Positions 36,201 through 46,754 of a stretch of DNA of 64,000 bases are shown piece after piece. The first letter of the stretch is position 1. Each line of letters starts with the position of its first letter. The DNA comes from Beroe forskalii (lineage: Eukaryota; Ctenophora; Nuda; Beroida; Beroidae), in assembly GCA_011033025.1 (NCBI GenBank), contig WFMF01000059.1:62001-126000 (forward strand), given 5' to 3'. The notes beneath the pieces are model-generated. The model was not told where the DNA came from, ran no database searches, and saw only the letters and a program-made list of their open reading frames with translations. Made by a program: the position numbers and the translations under genes.

Positions 36201-37689
36201 ATAAGAAGTTTAGATTTTATCGGCTCATGGCAGGCATTAGGGAACGAACTGTTCAAATCAATTCAGCTTGTACGTAATTACGTATTTTTTCTTGGTGAAT
36301 AACAAATAGCGACATCTATTTTCTCCAGACTTTCATAAATGTAAAAAAACTGCAACGTTTCCAGGACTATTCATTACGGTCATTTTCTGACAAAATGACA
36401 CACAGAAAATGTTTTAACTTGTCTCGCATTGTTCCAACTTAGGTCTGACGAGCCTTAGTAAGTTAGTATAGGCAGGGTTTTGCCTTACCCACCGGTTCAT
36501 TTTGTATTGGTCAATCAGCGCGAGAGTTGACTTTAAACTCGCGCTCTGATTGGCTGTTGCCTTGTGACTTTGGGTAAGGCTAGACAAACCCAAACATGGA
36601 AATAGGAAAATCACGTTGTCGAAGCTTAGGAGCTGTCTTCGCTTACATTTAACTTCTAACTTTTTTCTACTTTTCTATTATATCAAACTCGAATACGATA
36701 TCATGTTGTGTGCTAAGTTTAAACTTTCGGTATATATTATGATAAGTCGTTATGATGCTATTTTACTACTTTATTATTAGGAGATAATTTTATAAGTTCC
36801 GCTAAGGTATGCGTCAAGGCAAGGAATTCAACCTCCAATTGTCTTATAAGTCACTTATTAAGAATAATCTACCAAACAGGCAAACAAACCGCCAAGCCCA
36901 TTGAAATTTTGATTTCAGCTACGTTGATCAAAAACAAATAATAAATTTATTATTTTGATTCAGATTTATCTGGAGCCAATATAAGAGACCTTGCGTTCAC
37001 ACCTACAACTACTCCTAATAACTTAAAAATATAACAAAAATTCATAAGGACTAAATATTTAAATTTTTAACATGGAACTATAGAAGATATCGCTTATTTG
37101 TGATCTATCAGACGACTTTTAAGGCTGTTTAATAAAAGTTTGACAATAATAGATAATAATGAAGAAGAAAAAATGGCCAATGTGAGAGCTTTATTGACTC
37201 ATACAAAATATGACAATATGTTAAAAATTTGCTCAACCTGGCTTATATTAGCATCGATACAAAGACCTTCGGCCACACTTCAAAGGTATTTTAACCGATG
37301 TTCATTATAATCAAAGAGATAAGCCCATTTCAATGGAAGTTCACTCATTCCTCCATCTTGAACTTCATATACTCATTTTCTTATATAAATCAAGGTAACT
37401 CCGGGTCTGTTGGGCGTTGGCGAAGTCAATCCAGAGACCTCAATCTTGCCTAATTGTAATGATTACTCCCCTCGGTTTCAGTGTTATTAACCAATAATAA
37501 TCCCCCCCTCAGACTCAGTGTCGTTCGCAGAAGACCTGACACCTCCCATAATCTACTACTCTGACACGGACACGCCTCCTCGCACCATCCCCTGCGATAC
37601 TACAGACGACGGGAGTGTGGCGAAGCAGTGGTTTAAGAACGGACTGGTGTGGAACAAGGGGGAATACCATGAGACAGATCTTAGTTCAG
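18256..37689 (+). CDS. Ig-domain receptor-like protein, gene A (3' end not found)
   Basis: Eleven exons share consistent phases: 18256-18293, 18663-18747, 18875-18973, 23977-24133, 25455-25594, 27397-27460, 27719-27847, 33897-34065, 34885-34908, 35924-36045, 37513-37689. Exon 1 encodes the signal peptide MLQTLLLLLLSA and ends in phase 2. The Ig domains are split over several exons. D1: TASLKCGAY to SSDDAGYYQC. D2: LHVLKCAMP, PRWFKDG, then HEHSGQYTCSAYNY. D3: VGEEGYLFCGG to NSYYSTCKVGNSYF. D4, first half only: RTIPCDTTDDG and KQWFKNG. The core Trp is replaced in D1 (LSYSFYKG) and D3, giving atypical folds. Exon 9 is a 24-nt microexon that preserves the phase. Exon 11 ends in phase 1, so more exons must follow; no transmembrane or tail exon was identified. 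An antisense kinase lies in intron 7. A cell-surface adhesion or recognition role is inference. Confidence 0.8.
18974..23976. other. Large intron 3 of Ig gene A
   Basis: Five kilobases with no recognisable exon. It contains at least three partial copies of the CRE-core element (21073-21086, 21669-21684, 22753-22775). Open frames at 20249-20470, 21549-21869 and 22622-22927 lack any familiar motif and are interrupted by low-complexity codons. Confidence 0.5.
22753..22775. mobile_element. CRE-core palindromic element, core only
   Basis: Contains a perfect 20-bp palindrome, TGATAATGACGTCATTATCA, centred on the CRE consensus TGACGTCA. It appears to be the core of the dispersed family described at 52472-52558; terminal repeats are not recognisable here. 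Confidence 0.55.
24169..24236 (+). repeat. Short TGACCCCCTAC tandem repeat
   Basis: Five or six copies of a 10-11-bp TGACCCCCTAC-like unit just after the exon 4 donor of Ig gene A. The donor context CTGTGAGTATTTTTATCT recurs about 120 bp downstream (24253), marking a small local duplication. Confidence 0.65.
24802..24846 (+). mobile_element. CRE-core palindromic element, partial
   Basis: Reads TGACGTCATCAACTCACC, then GCTATGATAATGACGTCA, matching the interior of better-preserved copies at 40965, 52472 and 60112. Terminal repeats are degenerate. Located in intron 4 of Ig gene A. Confidence 0.6.
25595..27396. other. Intron 5 of Ig gene A
   Basis: AT-rich with no exon recognised. From about 26539 onward it belongs to the inverted duplication and has a counterpart at the right end of the window. 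Confidence 0.5.
28198..29020 (-). pseudogene. PIM-like serine/threonine kinase, left copy, one frame break
   Basis: Intronless copy of the kinase at 61595-62419, lying antisense in intron 7 of Ig gene A. It keeps the glycine loop GEGAYGAVW, the AAKIV lysine, HRDIKDENIL, IDFGSAS and the C-terminal HPWMDAL. Compared with the right copy it lacks two bases near 28863-28866 (about codon 51, after KTWCE), which shifts the frame between the glycine-loop part and the rest of the domain. Everything else is intact: 9 silent and 6 replacement differences in 274 codons. It is therefore either a very young pseudogene or a functional gene with a consensus error. The start MSSNFSSLYR matches the right copy; the upstream in-frame ATG at 29149 lies before the TATA box. 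Confidence 0.85.
29094..29101 (-). promoter_or_regulatory. TATA box of the left kinase
   Basis: TATAAATA on the minus strand, 74 bp before the kinase ATG, at the same position as in the right copy. An ATTGG (inverted CCAAT) lies about 45 bp further upstream. Confidence 0.6.
29999..30067. mobile_element. CRE-core element with clean terminal inverted repeats (left arm)
   Basis: Bounded by AAATAGGCGGT and ACCGCCTATT, exact inverted repeats, with an interior containing TTGATAACGTCATTGC. The same insertion is at 60646-60713 in the other arm, so it predates the duplication. Confidence 0.7.
30519..30606 (-). mobile_element. CRE-core palindromic element (left arm)
   Basis: On the minus strand it reads GCGCGAAAAATAGGCGGTTT, then TCATCAACTTTCCACTTTTT, then GATAATGACGTCATCATAAC, the family consensus. 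The counterpart in the right arm is at 60112-60200. Confidence 0.75.
31018..31143. mobile_element. 126-bp MITE with ~40-bp terminal inverted repeats (left arm)
   Basis: Starts CAGAAATAGG and ends CCTATTTCTG. The inverted arms extend through a GGTGGTGACGAA-like segment to CAATTAAAG near the centre. It is orthologous to 59627-59749, so it was inserted before the arms were duplicated. Confidence 0.75.
33897..34065 (+). other. Ig gene A exon 8 (just outside the inverted repeat)
   Basis: Encodes the first half of D3. A long pyrimidine-rich tract (about 33700-33896) precedes the acceptor CCTCCCAG. The exon begins 286 bp beyond the inner end of the left arm and has no counterpart near the right arm, so gene B cannot have this exon in the same arrangement. 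Confidence 0.75.
34072..34380 (+). repeat. Degenerate GTCAGTATT-type repeat in intron 8
   Basis: GT-rich sequence with many imperfect copies of GTCAGTATTCGTG and GTGTCAGTGAT. Simple-sequence drift in an intron. Confidence 0.5.
34885..34908 (+). other. Predicted 24-nt microexon of Ig gene A
   Basis: Flanked by TTCTAG and GTAAGT. It enters and leaves in phase 2 and would add SSGAMAFT-like residues to D3 without altering the frame. Its length and splice sites fit; inclusion in the mRNA is inferred. Confidence 0.45.
36046..37512. other. Intron 10 of Ig gene A
   Basis: AT-rich, with no exon or repeat recognised. The minus-strand frame at 36414-36614 has no conserved motif. Confidence 0.4.
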
Positions 37690-37715
37690 GTTGGTGAGGA
37701 GTGGAGTAGGGTGCC

Positions 37716-38160
37716 GCGTTATAGTTTCCATGGCAACGCGTGATTGTGATAAGTAACGCGTTATGATTTCCATGGCAACGCGTGATTGTGATAAGTAACG
37801 CGTTATAGTTTCCATGGCAACGCGTGATTGTGATAAGTAACGCGTTATAGTTTCCATGGCAACGCGTGATTGTGATGAATAACGCGATATAGTTTCCATG
37901 GCAACGCGTGATTGTGATAAGTAACGCGTTATAGTTTCCATGGCAACGCGTGATTGTGATAAATGTGTAGTTTCCATGGCAACGCGTGATTGTGATGAAT
38001 AACGCGATATAGTTTCCATGGCAACGCGTGATTGTGATAAGTAACGCGTTATAGTTTCCATGGCAACGCGTGATTGTGATGAATAATGGGTTATAGTTTC
38101 CATGGTAACGCGTGATATTGTGATAAGTAACGCGTTATAATTTCCATGGTAACGCGTTAT
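37716..38160. repeat. 42-bp-unit minisatellite
   Basis: Ten to eleven copies of a 42-bp unit containing TAGTTTCCATGGCAACGCG and TGATTGTGATAAGTAACGC. One unit is shortened and a few carry GATGAATAACGCG. It starts 27 bp after the last identified Ig exon. The 140-codon minus-strand frame across it (repeating SQSRVAMETI) is an artefact of a unit length divisible by three. Confidence 0.92.
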
Positions 38161-40964
38161 TTTTTGCGCGGAGTTATGCGATAGATTTTGATGTTTCTAT
38201 GGTGGTATGGTGATTGGAAACGCAAGGTTATTAAACTCTTCGGTGTGGCGCTGGACAGTCTTCATGAAATGCGTATGGCGTTTATATCGTAATCATAATA
38301 ATAATATATACTCAGTTGTCAGATCTCAAAATCTCAGTACCCACCTACTCAGAAGTAAGTACCCACATACTCACCATACCCATACTCAATAGTCAGTAAA
38401 GTCAGCACCCAGATACTCACCTCATACTGAGTAGTCTGGGCCCTTATAGAGCCTCTCCAAATTAGACACAGCCAGTCACGCACTCTGAAACACACCCCCA
38501 GAACTCCTTAGTATATTGTAATATATAGCGAACGTGATGACACCTCAGTTATACCAGTAATTCTGTAACAAACTTGCGTCCAGCAATCAGTGTAATTTAT
38601 GTTAAGGCTCGCATGGTGATGTTCATGCTTTGAGTTATGGCGTATTCCTGCCATGTTTATAGCGAATATACGGGATTTAAAATTATATGTTATTGTTACA
38701 TATTATGGCAAATCTCTCCCTCTCGAGCTACTAAGTATTATAATAGTATTATAATAGTAACAAAAGGTGTAGCAGTATATAATCGGCATATTCTTACCGT
38801 GACCATCGGGCATGTTATTGTGGACGTAAAATGTCTCGAAATCATTCATATATATCAGAACTGCGACTGTGGAGTCCAGAGTCTGATAATTCCACCCTGT
38901 TTTAACAATGTGACACTTCACAGTTCATAGGTGACGAACTGCTGATATCTTATATCGACATTATAGTTTACCCACAACGCACTGAGGTTCGACCAATAAG
39001 CGGGCATGATTTGTTGGATACAGCGTCCTGATTGGTTCAGCCCAGGCGTGCTGAGGGACAACTATTCTGCCGTCGCCAGTAGTGATATAAGTTTCAAGTT
39101 CACGGAAACGTTATTCATATATCATCACTGCAAAATGTTATCATGTAAAGTACTTCATGTTTCCGCCCAGAAACCAAATAGCAGGAAATTGTTGAAGCGC
39201 AGTAAATTAAGCAACTCCGGAAGCAAAAAATGATTAATTTCGTGAACGTAAAAATTGAGTCAACATTTAAACTTCAAGACCTGCTATGAAAAATGCTTAA
39301 ATTGTTGCCAAATGCTAAAAAACGTGCCTTCTTAATTTTCGGAGTTCTCAATTTCCTGGTTCTCTATTTTCTATGTGGGTGTACAATTAATAAGTGTTCC
39401 GGTTCGGTTGGCTAGTTGACTTTTACAATTTATAGCTAAATGGGAGTCCATGTACAATACAGTGACTGCCGAATGGAAATTGATTCACGAAAAAGGTGGC
39501 GGGAAAATAGAAATTATCAGCATTTTTGTCCAATTCAGTGTAATTGTGTTTCGTTTAGCTAAGTTAAACTTCTCAGCACTTCGGCGCTCAGACGCTCGTC
39601 TGTTTAAAAGTGCCACATGCAAGAGTGTCAAAAACTGAATGTGTTTGTGTCCTGCTACATTACTGACTACTGTGTACAATTAAATACATTGTGAAATGTA
39701 CATGCTTCGAACTGTAAATGCCACATGTAGCTGTAGTGCTGCTGCTCTATACTTCTCATTCTGTTCCCACGTTATTCCGTGTTGTGCGGAAACAGAGAGA
39801 ATGAAAATTCTAATCATTATGGCCGTAGAGAGGAGTTTAAGGGCCGATGAAATCCTCACCAAAGGCCTTTTTTGGGGCCTATCTGATTTGGGAAGCTGGC
39901 GCCGGCGACAGTTGTCGCCGTAACGCCCCCTCTCGAGAGCCATGCCAATCAGGATATACGAAGTTTGCCATGTGAAGTTCGGAAATTTTTATCATGACTG
40001 CTATTTAGACAAGGGACACAGATTTCTCTTTTCTCTCTAAGTTGATCCTAAAATTTCATGGCTTTATATTTTACGGTCAGTACTCCCCTCTAGAGCAAAT
40101 AATGTAATCGAGCGTGTAAGGTATACTTTAGCCTGTTATTCCTCTTATTATCGTTCAATAATAGAGCTAATTATTTTGTACAACTCGGGTCCACCTTTAT
40201 CATGGCTATATCATTATATCAAATCTATTCAGATTCCAATGCTTCCTATACAGCATTAGAACGTTCATTCTAAGGTAATGCTCATTAGATGATTAGAGTA
40301 GTGCATGTAATCTCCTTATTACTACTGTACTTATTCCTTATTACTCCTTATATTGCATTGGTACACGCGCTGAAATCACAAACTGTGCTTCACAACTTCT
40401 CAATAGACGCTTAATCTGGATGTTTTGCCTTCTAAAGTCCTAATCGGGAGAAGCAGGTCCAATATTGAGAGCATTTATCAAATCTCATCGATTCCAGCTC
40501 TGAACACCCTTAGTTCCAATGCCCTTTAGCCTCAATAAGGAATTCTTTCAGTCAGGAAAGAACGAGGGTATTCGCAATTAATAAGGTCATCCCGGAACAA
40601 GGATGTTCATCAATTTACCAAATCTCATCCTCACATATAATCCTCAAGAATCACATCCACAGTCTTCAATAACTCTGAGCATTGCCTGAAACGCCTTGTC
40701 GCCTCGCAGCAGAGTCAGCCGTGCGTGGCGCCCTCAGAATTCCTGAATGGGTCAATTTTTCCGCCGAAGTCATACCACAAAGTTGTAAGGCATAATTGAG
40801 CCACCAATCTATACTACTTGCTCGGGATATTATTGGTGGTGGCTGATGCTAATCATACACAGGACAATATAAGAATATAATATTCACTGATCACGAGCAC
40901 CAGGCACAGTGTTAGCACCGTCCCACACCAGCTGTGTGATGTGTAGAGAAGATTAAACGCCGGG
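38161..40964. other. Gene-poor stretch downstream of Ig exon 11
   Basis: Degenerate AGTACCCACATACTC repeats lie at about 38330-38430. The remaining Ig gene exons may lie here or further on, but none could be supported. An exon-like frame at 39053-39233 is discussed among the rejected items. Confidence 0.4.
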
Positions 40965-41047
40965 CACGAGAAATATGTGGTTCAGCGTCGTCAACTCACT
41001 ACATCATGATATGAAGATGACGTCATCATACCCGCCTATTTCTCGTG
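40965..41047 (+). mobile_element. CRE-core palindromic element, near-complete
   Basis: 83 bp. Begins CACGAGAAATATGTGG and ends CCCGCCTATTTCTCGTG, which are imperfect inverted repeats. The interior reads GCGTCGTCAACTCACTAC and ATGACGTCATCATA. Confidence 0.75.
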
Positions 41048-41638
41048 GGGTAAAGAAGAAGGGACAGGTCATGGTGGAAAGCGGACAAGTCATAATATGG
41101 TGGACACTTGGACAGTTGACTCGGACTGTGGAAGTGTGGACAGATCATGGTGGACTGTGGACTTGTACGAGATACATGATCAATGATCATTTATCGTGCA
41201 GAGCATGATGTGTCAGAGCATCAGTAGTGTACAAGATGGTATGAAGTGCTGTGTGGTGTGAGGAGGAAAAACTTGTTACCCCATATCCAAAAAATAAAAA
41301 ATTTCCCCCGAACCAGAAATTTTTCCCATTTTGCAGCCCGCTCGCTTCGCTCAAGAAATTGACTATATTTTGTGAGCAAATCAAGCAGTTTGCAAAATTT
41401 GCTTCTTTTTTTAATATTTCATAAGCTAAAGTAATTATTCTAATATATTAGAAGTTAAAAAGGCTCTCATTGTGAAGCTAATCTAGAACAGGGAATTATT
41501 CATTGCTTATAGTTATTGACATGGATCCAGCCCAGAATTTTTGGGGTGTGCAAATTTAAGCCCTCGCGGTGCTTCATTTGCAAAAATGACGTTTTCTGAA
41601 TGTAAAAATAATTCAAGTATGTATTAGCGCTAGCAGGG

Positions 41639-42065
41639 GTCTGGGGGCATGGCCAGAGGTCTGGAGTGTAAAGAAATGTCACCTCAATATGATCTTTGCA
41701 CTTTTTTATCTCAAAGCTCCATCTTTTTTGCCGTACATAATTTCACTAAATATATTAAAAATCAAAAGAAAGAACAGCTGGGGTCTGGGGGTGGCAGCCC
41801 CCAGAAGCCAGAGGTGTGGAGTGTCAAGAATTGTCACCTCAATAGGGTTTTTGCCTTGTTTTCATCTCAACAGCTCCATCCCTTTTGTTGTACACAATTT
41901 CACTAAATATATTAATTAAAATGAAGAGAAAGAAAAGCAGGCCAGGGGTCTGGGGGCGGCAGCCCCCAGAAGCCAGAGGTGTGGGGCGTCAAGGAATGTC
42001 ACCTCAATAGAATTTTTTCACTGTTTTCATGTCAGCATCTACATCATTGTTGTCGTACACAATTT
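41639..42065 (+). repeat. Three tandem ~150-165-bp units inside the transposon
   Basis: Units start near 41639, 41782 and 41948. Each reads TCTGGGGG, then CCAGAGGT, GTCACCTCAATA, then ACAATTTCACTAAATATATT or a close variant. Short overlapping frames of 68-85 codons across them follow the repeat and are not called as genes. Confidence 0.75.
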
Positions 42066-42230
42066 ACCATCTATATACCCATGAGGAATACTATTGATAA
42101 TTGATGCTATCGATACTTGACAAATAAGACTATTCATTCTTTCTTGGAATTGATTTCACGGATTGGGTCGTTGAATAAGAGTCGCATGATTGCAATTGAT
42201 GAGTAATTGATTTATTCTCTTTTGACTCAA

Positions 42231-42417
42231 TGGTACAGGTACAAAACTAAACAATGTGGTTCTTTAATCTTTTAATGACAATCAATTTCGTCGTTCTACG
42301 ACATCTTAAGGTCTCAAATTTGATTTATACAATCAAATTTGAGACCTGAAGATGTCTTAGAACGACGAAATTGATTGTCATTAAAGAACCACATCGCTTA
42401 GTTTTGTACCTGTACCA
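42231..42417. repeat. Long foldback (hairpin) inside the transposon
   Basis: Two arms of about 93 bp, nearly exact inverted complements starting TGGTACAGGTACAAAAC and ending GTTTTGTACCTGTACCA, meet with almost no loop near 42325. It is either a nested foldback MITE or part of the transposon's structure. It could form a cruciform. Confidence 0.85.
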
Positions 42418-43339
42418 TTCATAAACTTGTTTTCAAATAATATCATTGATTTTCATAACTTTTCTAGTCCATTTTCGGACTTTATTTTCAATTCTAATGT
42501 TGATTTTTATTTCAAATTTTTTGAATTGCACGCCCAGAGCACGCCTCCAAATTTTCGTTTGGGGGCATGCGCATGCCCCCAGCACGCCCCCTTGGATCCA
42601 TGCCTGCTACATCCTATCACTGAAAACTGTTAGTTAGTACAGGAACGATTTGAATTTTCATTTTTAAAATTTATTTCAATATGATTCGGGTAAAACATAG
42701 TGATTTTTGGTGTTAAATCAAATTTTCTGTACTTGGCTTCCACCAAAATTTCAATTTCCTGTTCCCGAAATTTCCCCCGGCTCAAAATTTCCCCCGAACC
42801 AGGTTTGCAGGTTCGCGGCTTTTTGGATATGGGCTTGTTACAGTACATAATATCATGGTATTGCTTTCGTGAGCGAAAATAATATATCGAATGAGAGTGT
42901 AACTTGGTCAGAGGGAAAATTATAATGTCAATATTATGTTAATTTTACTCAAAACTCTAAAGTTTGGCCACACCCTGACCCAACACTATGAATCCCCTCT
43001 AGTCCGCCTCAACCTAATATAACCTACAACCTAAGGCCATCTTCTCATATCCCATGGCTCCTACTAACTGGGCTATATCCCACGAATTTGCTTTGATGTA
43101 TTGTATTTGCAATATAGATTCAATAGATACTCGGTTATGTAGGACTCACTGGAGCGCAGGGTAGGTGATCCAGCGATAGGGGAATATTCTCTCTGCCTTG
43201 TCTGGTAGAACCGGCACCTATTTTACTGGTAAAGATGTCCTCACCATTTCATACCACTGTCCCTCACCACTCTCCCTCGCCACATCCCACACTCCCTCAC
43301 CACATCCCCACACCCCACTCTTTCACCCCCGCCTCTCAG

Positions 43340-43559
43340 AGGCATGCATAACTGCCCTCCGAAAGGATTTTCAAAGATCGGAAGTTATGGAGGAAGGTGT
43401 AACTCCTTTCTGGGATTATCCTCTAGCGGGCTTCGTGGCAAGGCTTCTCTTTTATATATTGGGCATATTGTGGGAGAATCACTGGGTTTTAAAGGTGCCA
43501 TGGTACTTGCCTACTATCTGATAGATAATGGTGGATATCACCTATATTATGGAGAATAA
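43340..43559 (+). other. Candidate terminal exon, weakly supported
   Basis: A strong pyrimidine-rich tract (43255-43337) ends in CCTCTCAG. It is followed by a 72-codon frame (43344-43559) with balanced codons ending VLAYYLIDNGGYHLYYGE. Entry would be in phase 2, which does not match the phase-1 exit of Ig exon 11. A second overlapping frame has a hydrophobic run. I cannot assign it to a gene. Confidence 0.2.
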
Positions 43560-43793
43560 TACAGCCCCAACAGGCACTCCTCTTTTATTGACTGTGAATA
43601 TTTGGTTGAATTCTCGTAATTAATAGTAAATACTCAAATCTATTCGCAACTAAAACTTTCTAATAATAAGGGATAAACAAAATCTTCTCTACAGTAGTTG
43701 TTTGAATTTATTACCTACTTAAATCTGCGTTCACTGAAAAATATTCTTAAACCAATCGAAAAAGGCGAAAATTCTCTACAAAGCTCCCAACAA

Positions 43794-43859
43794 ATTGCTG
43801 AATTTTCACGTGAAGCAAACATTATAGTATTATGATGTTGCCGTGAAAATTCAGCAATT
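43794..43859. repeat. 17-bp-arm hairpin
   Basis: ATTGCTGAATTTTCACG and its exact complement CGTGAAAATTCAGCAAT are separated by about 32 bp, with a third copy of the right arm following directly (to about 43876). Probably a small foldback element remnant. Confidence 0.6.
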
Positions 43860-43876
43860 TGTGAAAATTCAGCAAT

Positions 43877-46569
43877 ATTATTTCCACAGAATCCATATTA
43901 GATATCTCTTGACAATATTCTGAAGAAAACATATCGCATTTTCAATAAACTTAATCCGGTGTGAATAATTTACTAATTTAATGCAAATTGTTACAGAGCC
44001 CCTCGGCTCTCGGGTTAGCTTGGTGGGCTGAATATTCGAGTTTTTGTTCATCATATTATGGACGAGAATATTATAGAACCCTCTGAGGTTTTCATAGGTG
44101 TCTTTAAAACATGGACACTTACCTGATCTGGCCATGTCGGTATAGAACCTCGCCCTTTATTAATATCCCAATGTGGATCCAATAGGCGCGTGTCTGTATA
44201 TTTAATAAATACTTTATTTTATTATGAGAATAAAGAGGCTTTGTTTATAACTATCAAACCTGTTACATCCAAGTCTAGCAGCATCACATTCATAATATTC
44301 TTATTGTTAAAACAATCAGTGTACTGCTAGCTTATAAGTATACCGAAATTCAAATGACCTATCCACGGATACATTAGAGTTACGAGATTATGAAAATAAT
44401 CTCCATAATTATTCGTTATTCAATTGTCGAAATTGTCTCCGAGATGAATATACCGCAGGGGATTAGAAATCCCGAAAATAAAGAAGGTGTAATATATTTA
44501 AAAGTTTATTGGTAAGCAAAATCAAGTTTAGAATTTTTCATCTGCCGTGGTACTAAATAATTTCAAGTTGAATCGCTTTTTATGTTTCACCAAATTTAGC
44601 ATTTTTCGTAGGTTGAGTGCTTCATTTTTGCTTTTTACCTTCATTATGTACTACTAAGGTAGTCAAATGCCTAAATACTGGATTCAAGGAATTTTATCTT
44701 CATAAAATTAGCATGTTTTTATGTAGGTTGGCTACGCCTTATTTATTATGAAGTATATGTAATTGTATGTAATGTATTGCCTTTTTGTATGCTATATATC
44801 TTCATATCAAAAACTGCATGCCTAATTAACGGTTGTGTATTTCTTACGTAAATTGTACGTACATTGTGAAAGTACAAGTTATGTATGTGTTATTGGATGA
44901 AAATTTAATAGGTAATGCACCAGCAAAATATTATGTTTTTATCAAATGATTAGAAATTATTTGATGTCGAATTTCAAAAATCTTTGCGGTATATGGCTGG
45001 AAAAATGCGTTTCAGGTCAATTTTGGAATATTTCCCAATAGAAAACCGTTGTCAAACTTTGCTCATAATAGAGGTGGTTGTGGCTTTGAATAAAACATAA
45101 AAAATAATATTTTACAGCATATTATTTTATTTTTCTTTATTTTTCAGAATCTTACTCAAGTCTGTGCCAGTGGAATACCTGTTGCCTTTCTATCTGTCAC
45201 CACGATTACCATTATAGCATTATGTAATTGTAACGAAAGTTGTCAACGAAAAATAGCTATTTTTACGTAATCAATCGGATAGTTTAAAAGTTCAATTCAT
45301 GATGATGGAATGAATCCCTCTCATTCGCCTATTTCAATTTGTGAATGATTTTATGAAGACATATCGTCGAATTACTGCACCACATTCCAGGTTTTTAAAA
45401 CTTTTCAAAACATTATTCCGCTGCAAAGTTATTTTTCAGACCTTTTTCATCACCAAACCATCATTTTTAGTTATTTAAACTCCGCCCTTCGAATATTATG
45501 ATCTATGAATACCTATAAAAATAAAATTACATGAATATAATGTTCAATAAGTCAATGTTGCTACCTATAAAGTTGGACTAACACCTTTTGGCTGTTAATT
45601 TTCCGCGACCGGCAACCTAAGCCATTTCATGATCATAAACTTGGAGAATATTTCAAATTCCTGTAAAAGCATCGAATTTGGCTACAAAAATTAGGTATAG
45701 AGTGTACCAACATCTTTGCGATTATAATTTGTTATTTTATGAAAGTAGTATTGCATAAAATTCTCGCAATTTCCAAATAATTTTGTGTATGAAATCCAGA
45801 GGTAATTTTTCGTTGAATCGCTGTAATTTTCATAAATTCAAAGACTAGAATGTCTCTCAAATTCATTCGAATTTGTCGCAAATTTCATTACCGAAAGGCT
45901 GAAAGGGAAGATTTGTAAGTTTTGTTGACAATTTTGTGGTTCAAAATCATATATTTATGAAATATTCGGTTAATGAATAACTCGGTTGATAAATGAATAA
46001 TTCGTCATTAACCTTATGTTGTGATCAAAATTGATGACCATGTTGAAGGGAAAGTAGAAAGTTACAAGTATTTCTGTCTCACGAGGTCACACATCATCAA
46101 CCAATGTCCACACACTCACAAACACAAAACACACACACTCAAACACAGACCTCTATATGTAACATTGAATTGTTTGCTCCACACAGGCGTGTGAATTCCC
46201 AGAAATAGAAATTTAAATGTACACTTCACGAAAATTTCTCGAGCTTTCTTTAGATCTAATAATTATATGTTAAATTTCAGGATTTGTTTTTCGTAATTCT
46301 CATGAAATCTGAGTTAGTCAAACTCCTGCCATATTTAGAAGTTTAGATATTTCACATCTTTCATCGACTAGATTCATAGAGCATGTTTCCTGTGTATTAT
46401 ACTTCCAACCACAGCCACAAGTATTATAATAATAACACCGGTGTGTGTGTTGAATGTAATAACAACAATAACGGTAATAATAAATATATACTTCAATATA
46501 CTCCACTATAATATATATATTGGTGTATATATATTGGTGTATTAATATATTCACGGAGAGCAAGCAATG
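43877..46569. other. Gene-free AT-rich stretch
   Basis: No coding segment, structured repeat or recognisable transposon end was found, apart from a TATATTGGTG microsatellite near 46508-46545. Confidence 0.45.
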
Positions 46570-46612
46570 TGTCGTCATCAATTCACCATTCTAAACCCTG
46601 ATAATGACGTCA
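46570..46612 (+). mobile_element. CRE-core palindromic element, core only
   Basis: GTCGTCATCAATTCACCATT followed by CTGATAATGACGTCAC, the interior of the family; terminal repeats are not seen. Confidence 0.55.
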
Positions 46613-46754
46613 CAATGTTCTGTTTATTCCTCAGAACAACCGTTATATAATTTTCTAAGTTTGTGGACAGCTTGACAAGTTTCTCTCCTAACATGTAGTA
46701 CGAACACAGCTTCATCAGTAGACTCAGTGTACATGAAGGATCATGCTTGTTTAC

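Larger units (their letters stand above)
41280..42833. mobile_element. Non-autonomous DNA transposon with 8-bp target duplication (hAT-like)
   Basis: Both ends are CCCATATCCAAAAA in inverted orientation, and the element is flanked by exact 8-bp direct repeats CTTGTTAC (41272-41279 and 42834-42841). Subterminal CCCCCGAACCAG motifs are also inverted, as is CATGGATCCA. An 8-bp target duplication is typical of hAT elements and also seen in P and Merlin; the CCC end is not diagnostic. Length is 1,554 bp. No transposase-like protein is encoded. The interior holds three tandem units of about 150-165 bp and a long foldback (listed separately). A fresh-looking insertion, given the intact target repeats. 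Confidence 0.85.

Noticed and set aside
37681-38103. 140-codon minus-strand frame with a repeating SQSRVAMETI motif
   Set aside because: It is the 42-bp minisatellite read in a frame kept open by a unit length divisible by three; no start context and it overlaps an Ig exon end.
39053-39233. Possible last Ig exon (GVLRDNYSAVASSDISFKFT...)
   Set aside because: Entry phase would fit exon 11, but the expected D-x-G-x-Y-x-C strand is missing and the polypyrimidine tract is weak.
41649-41919. Overlapping frames of 76-85 codons inside the 8-bp-TSD transposon
   Set aside because: They follow the tandem units and have no transposase motifs.
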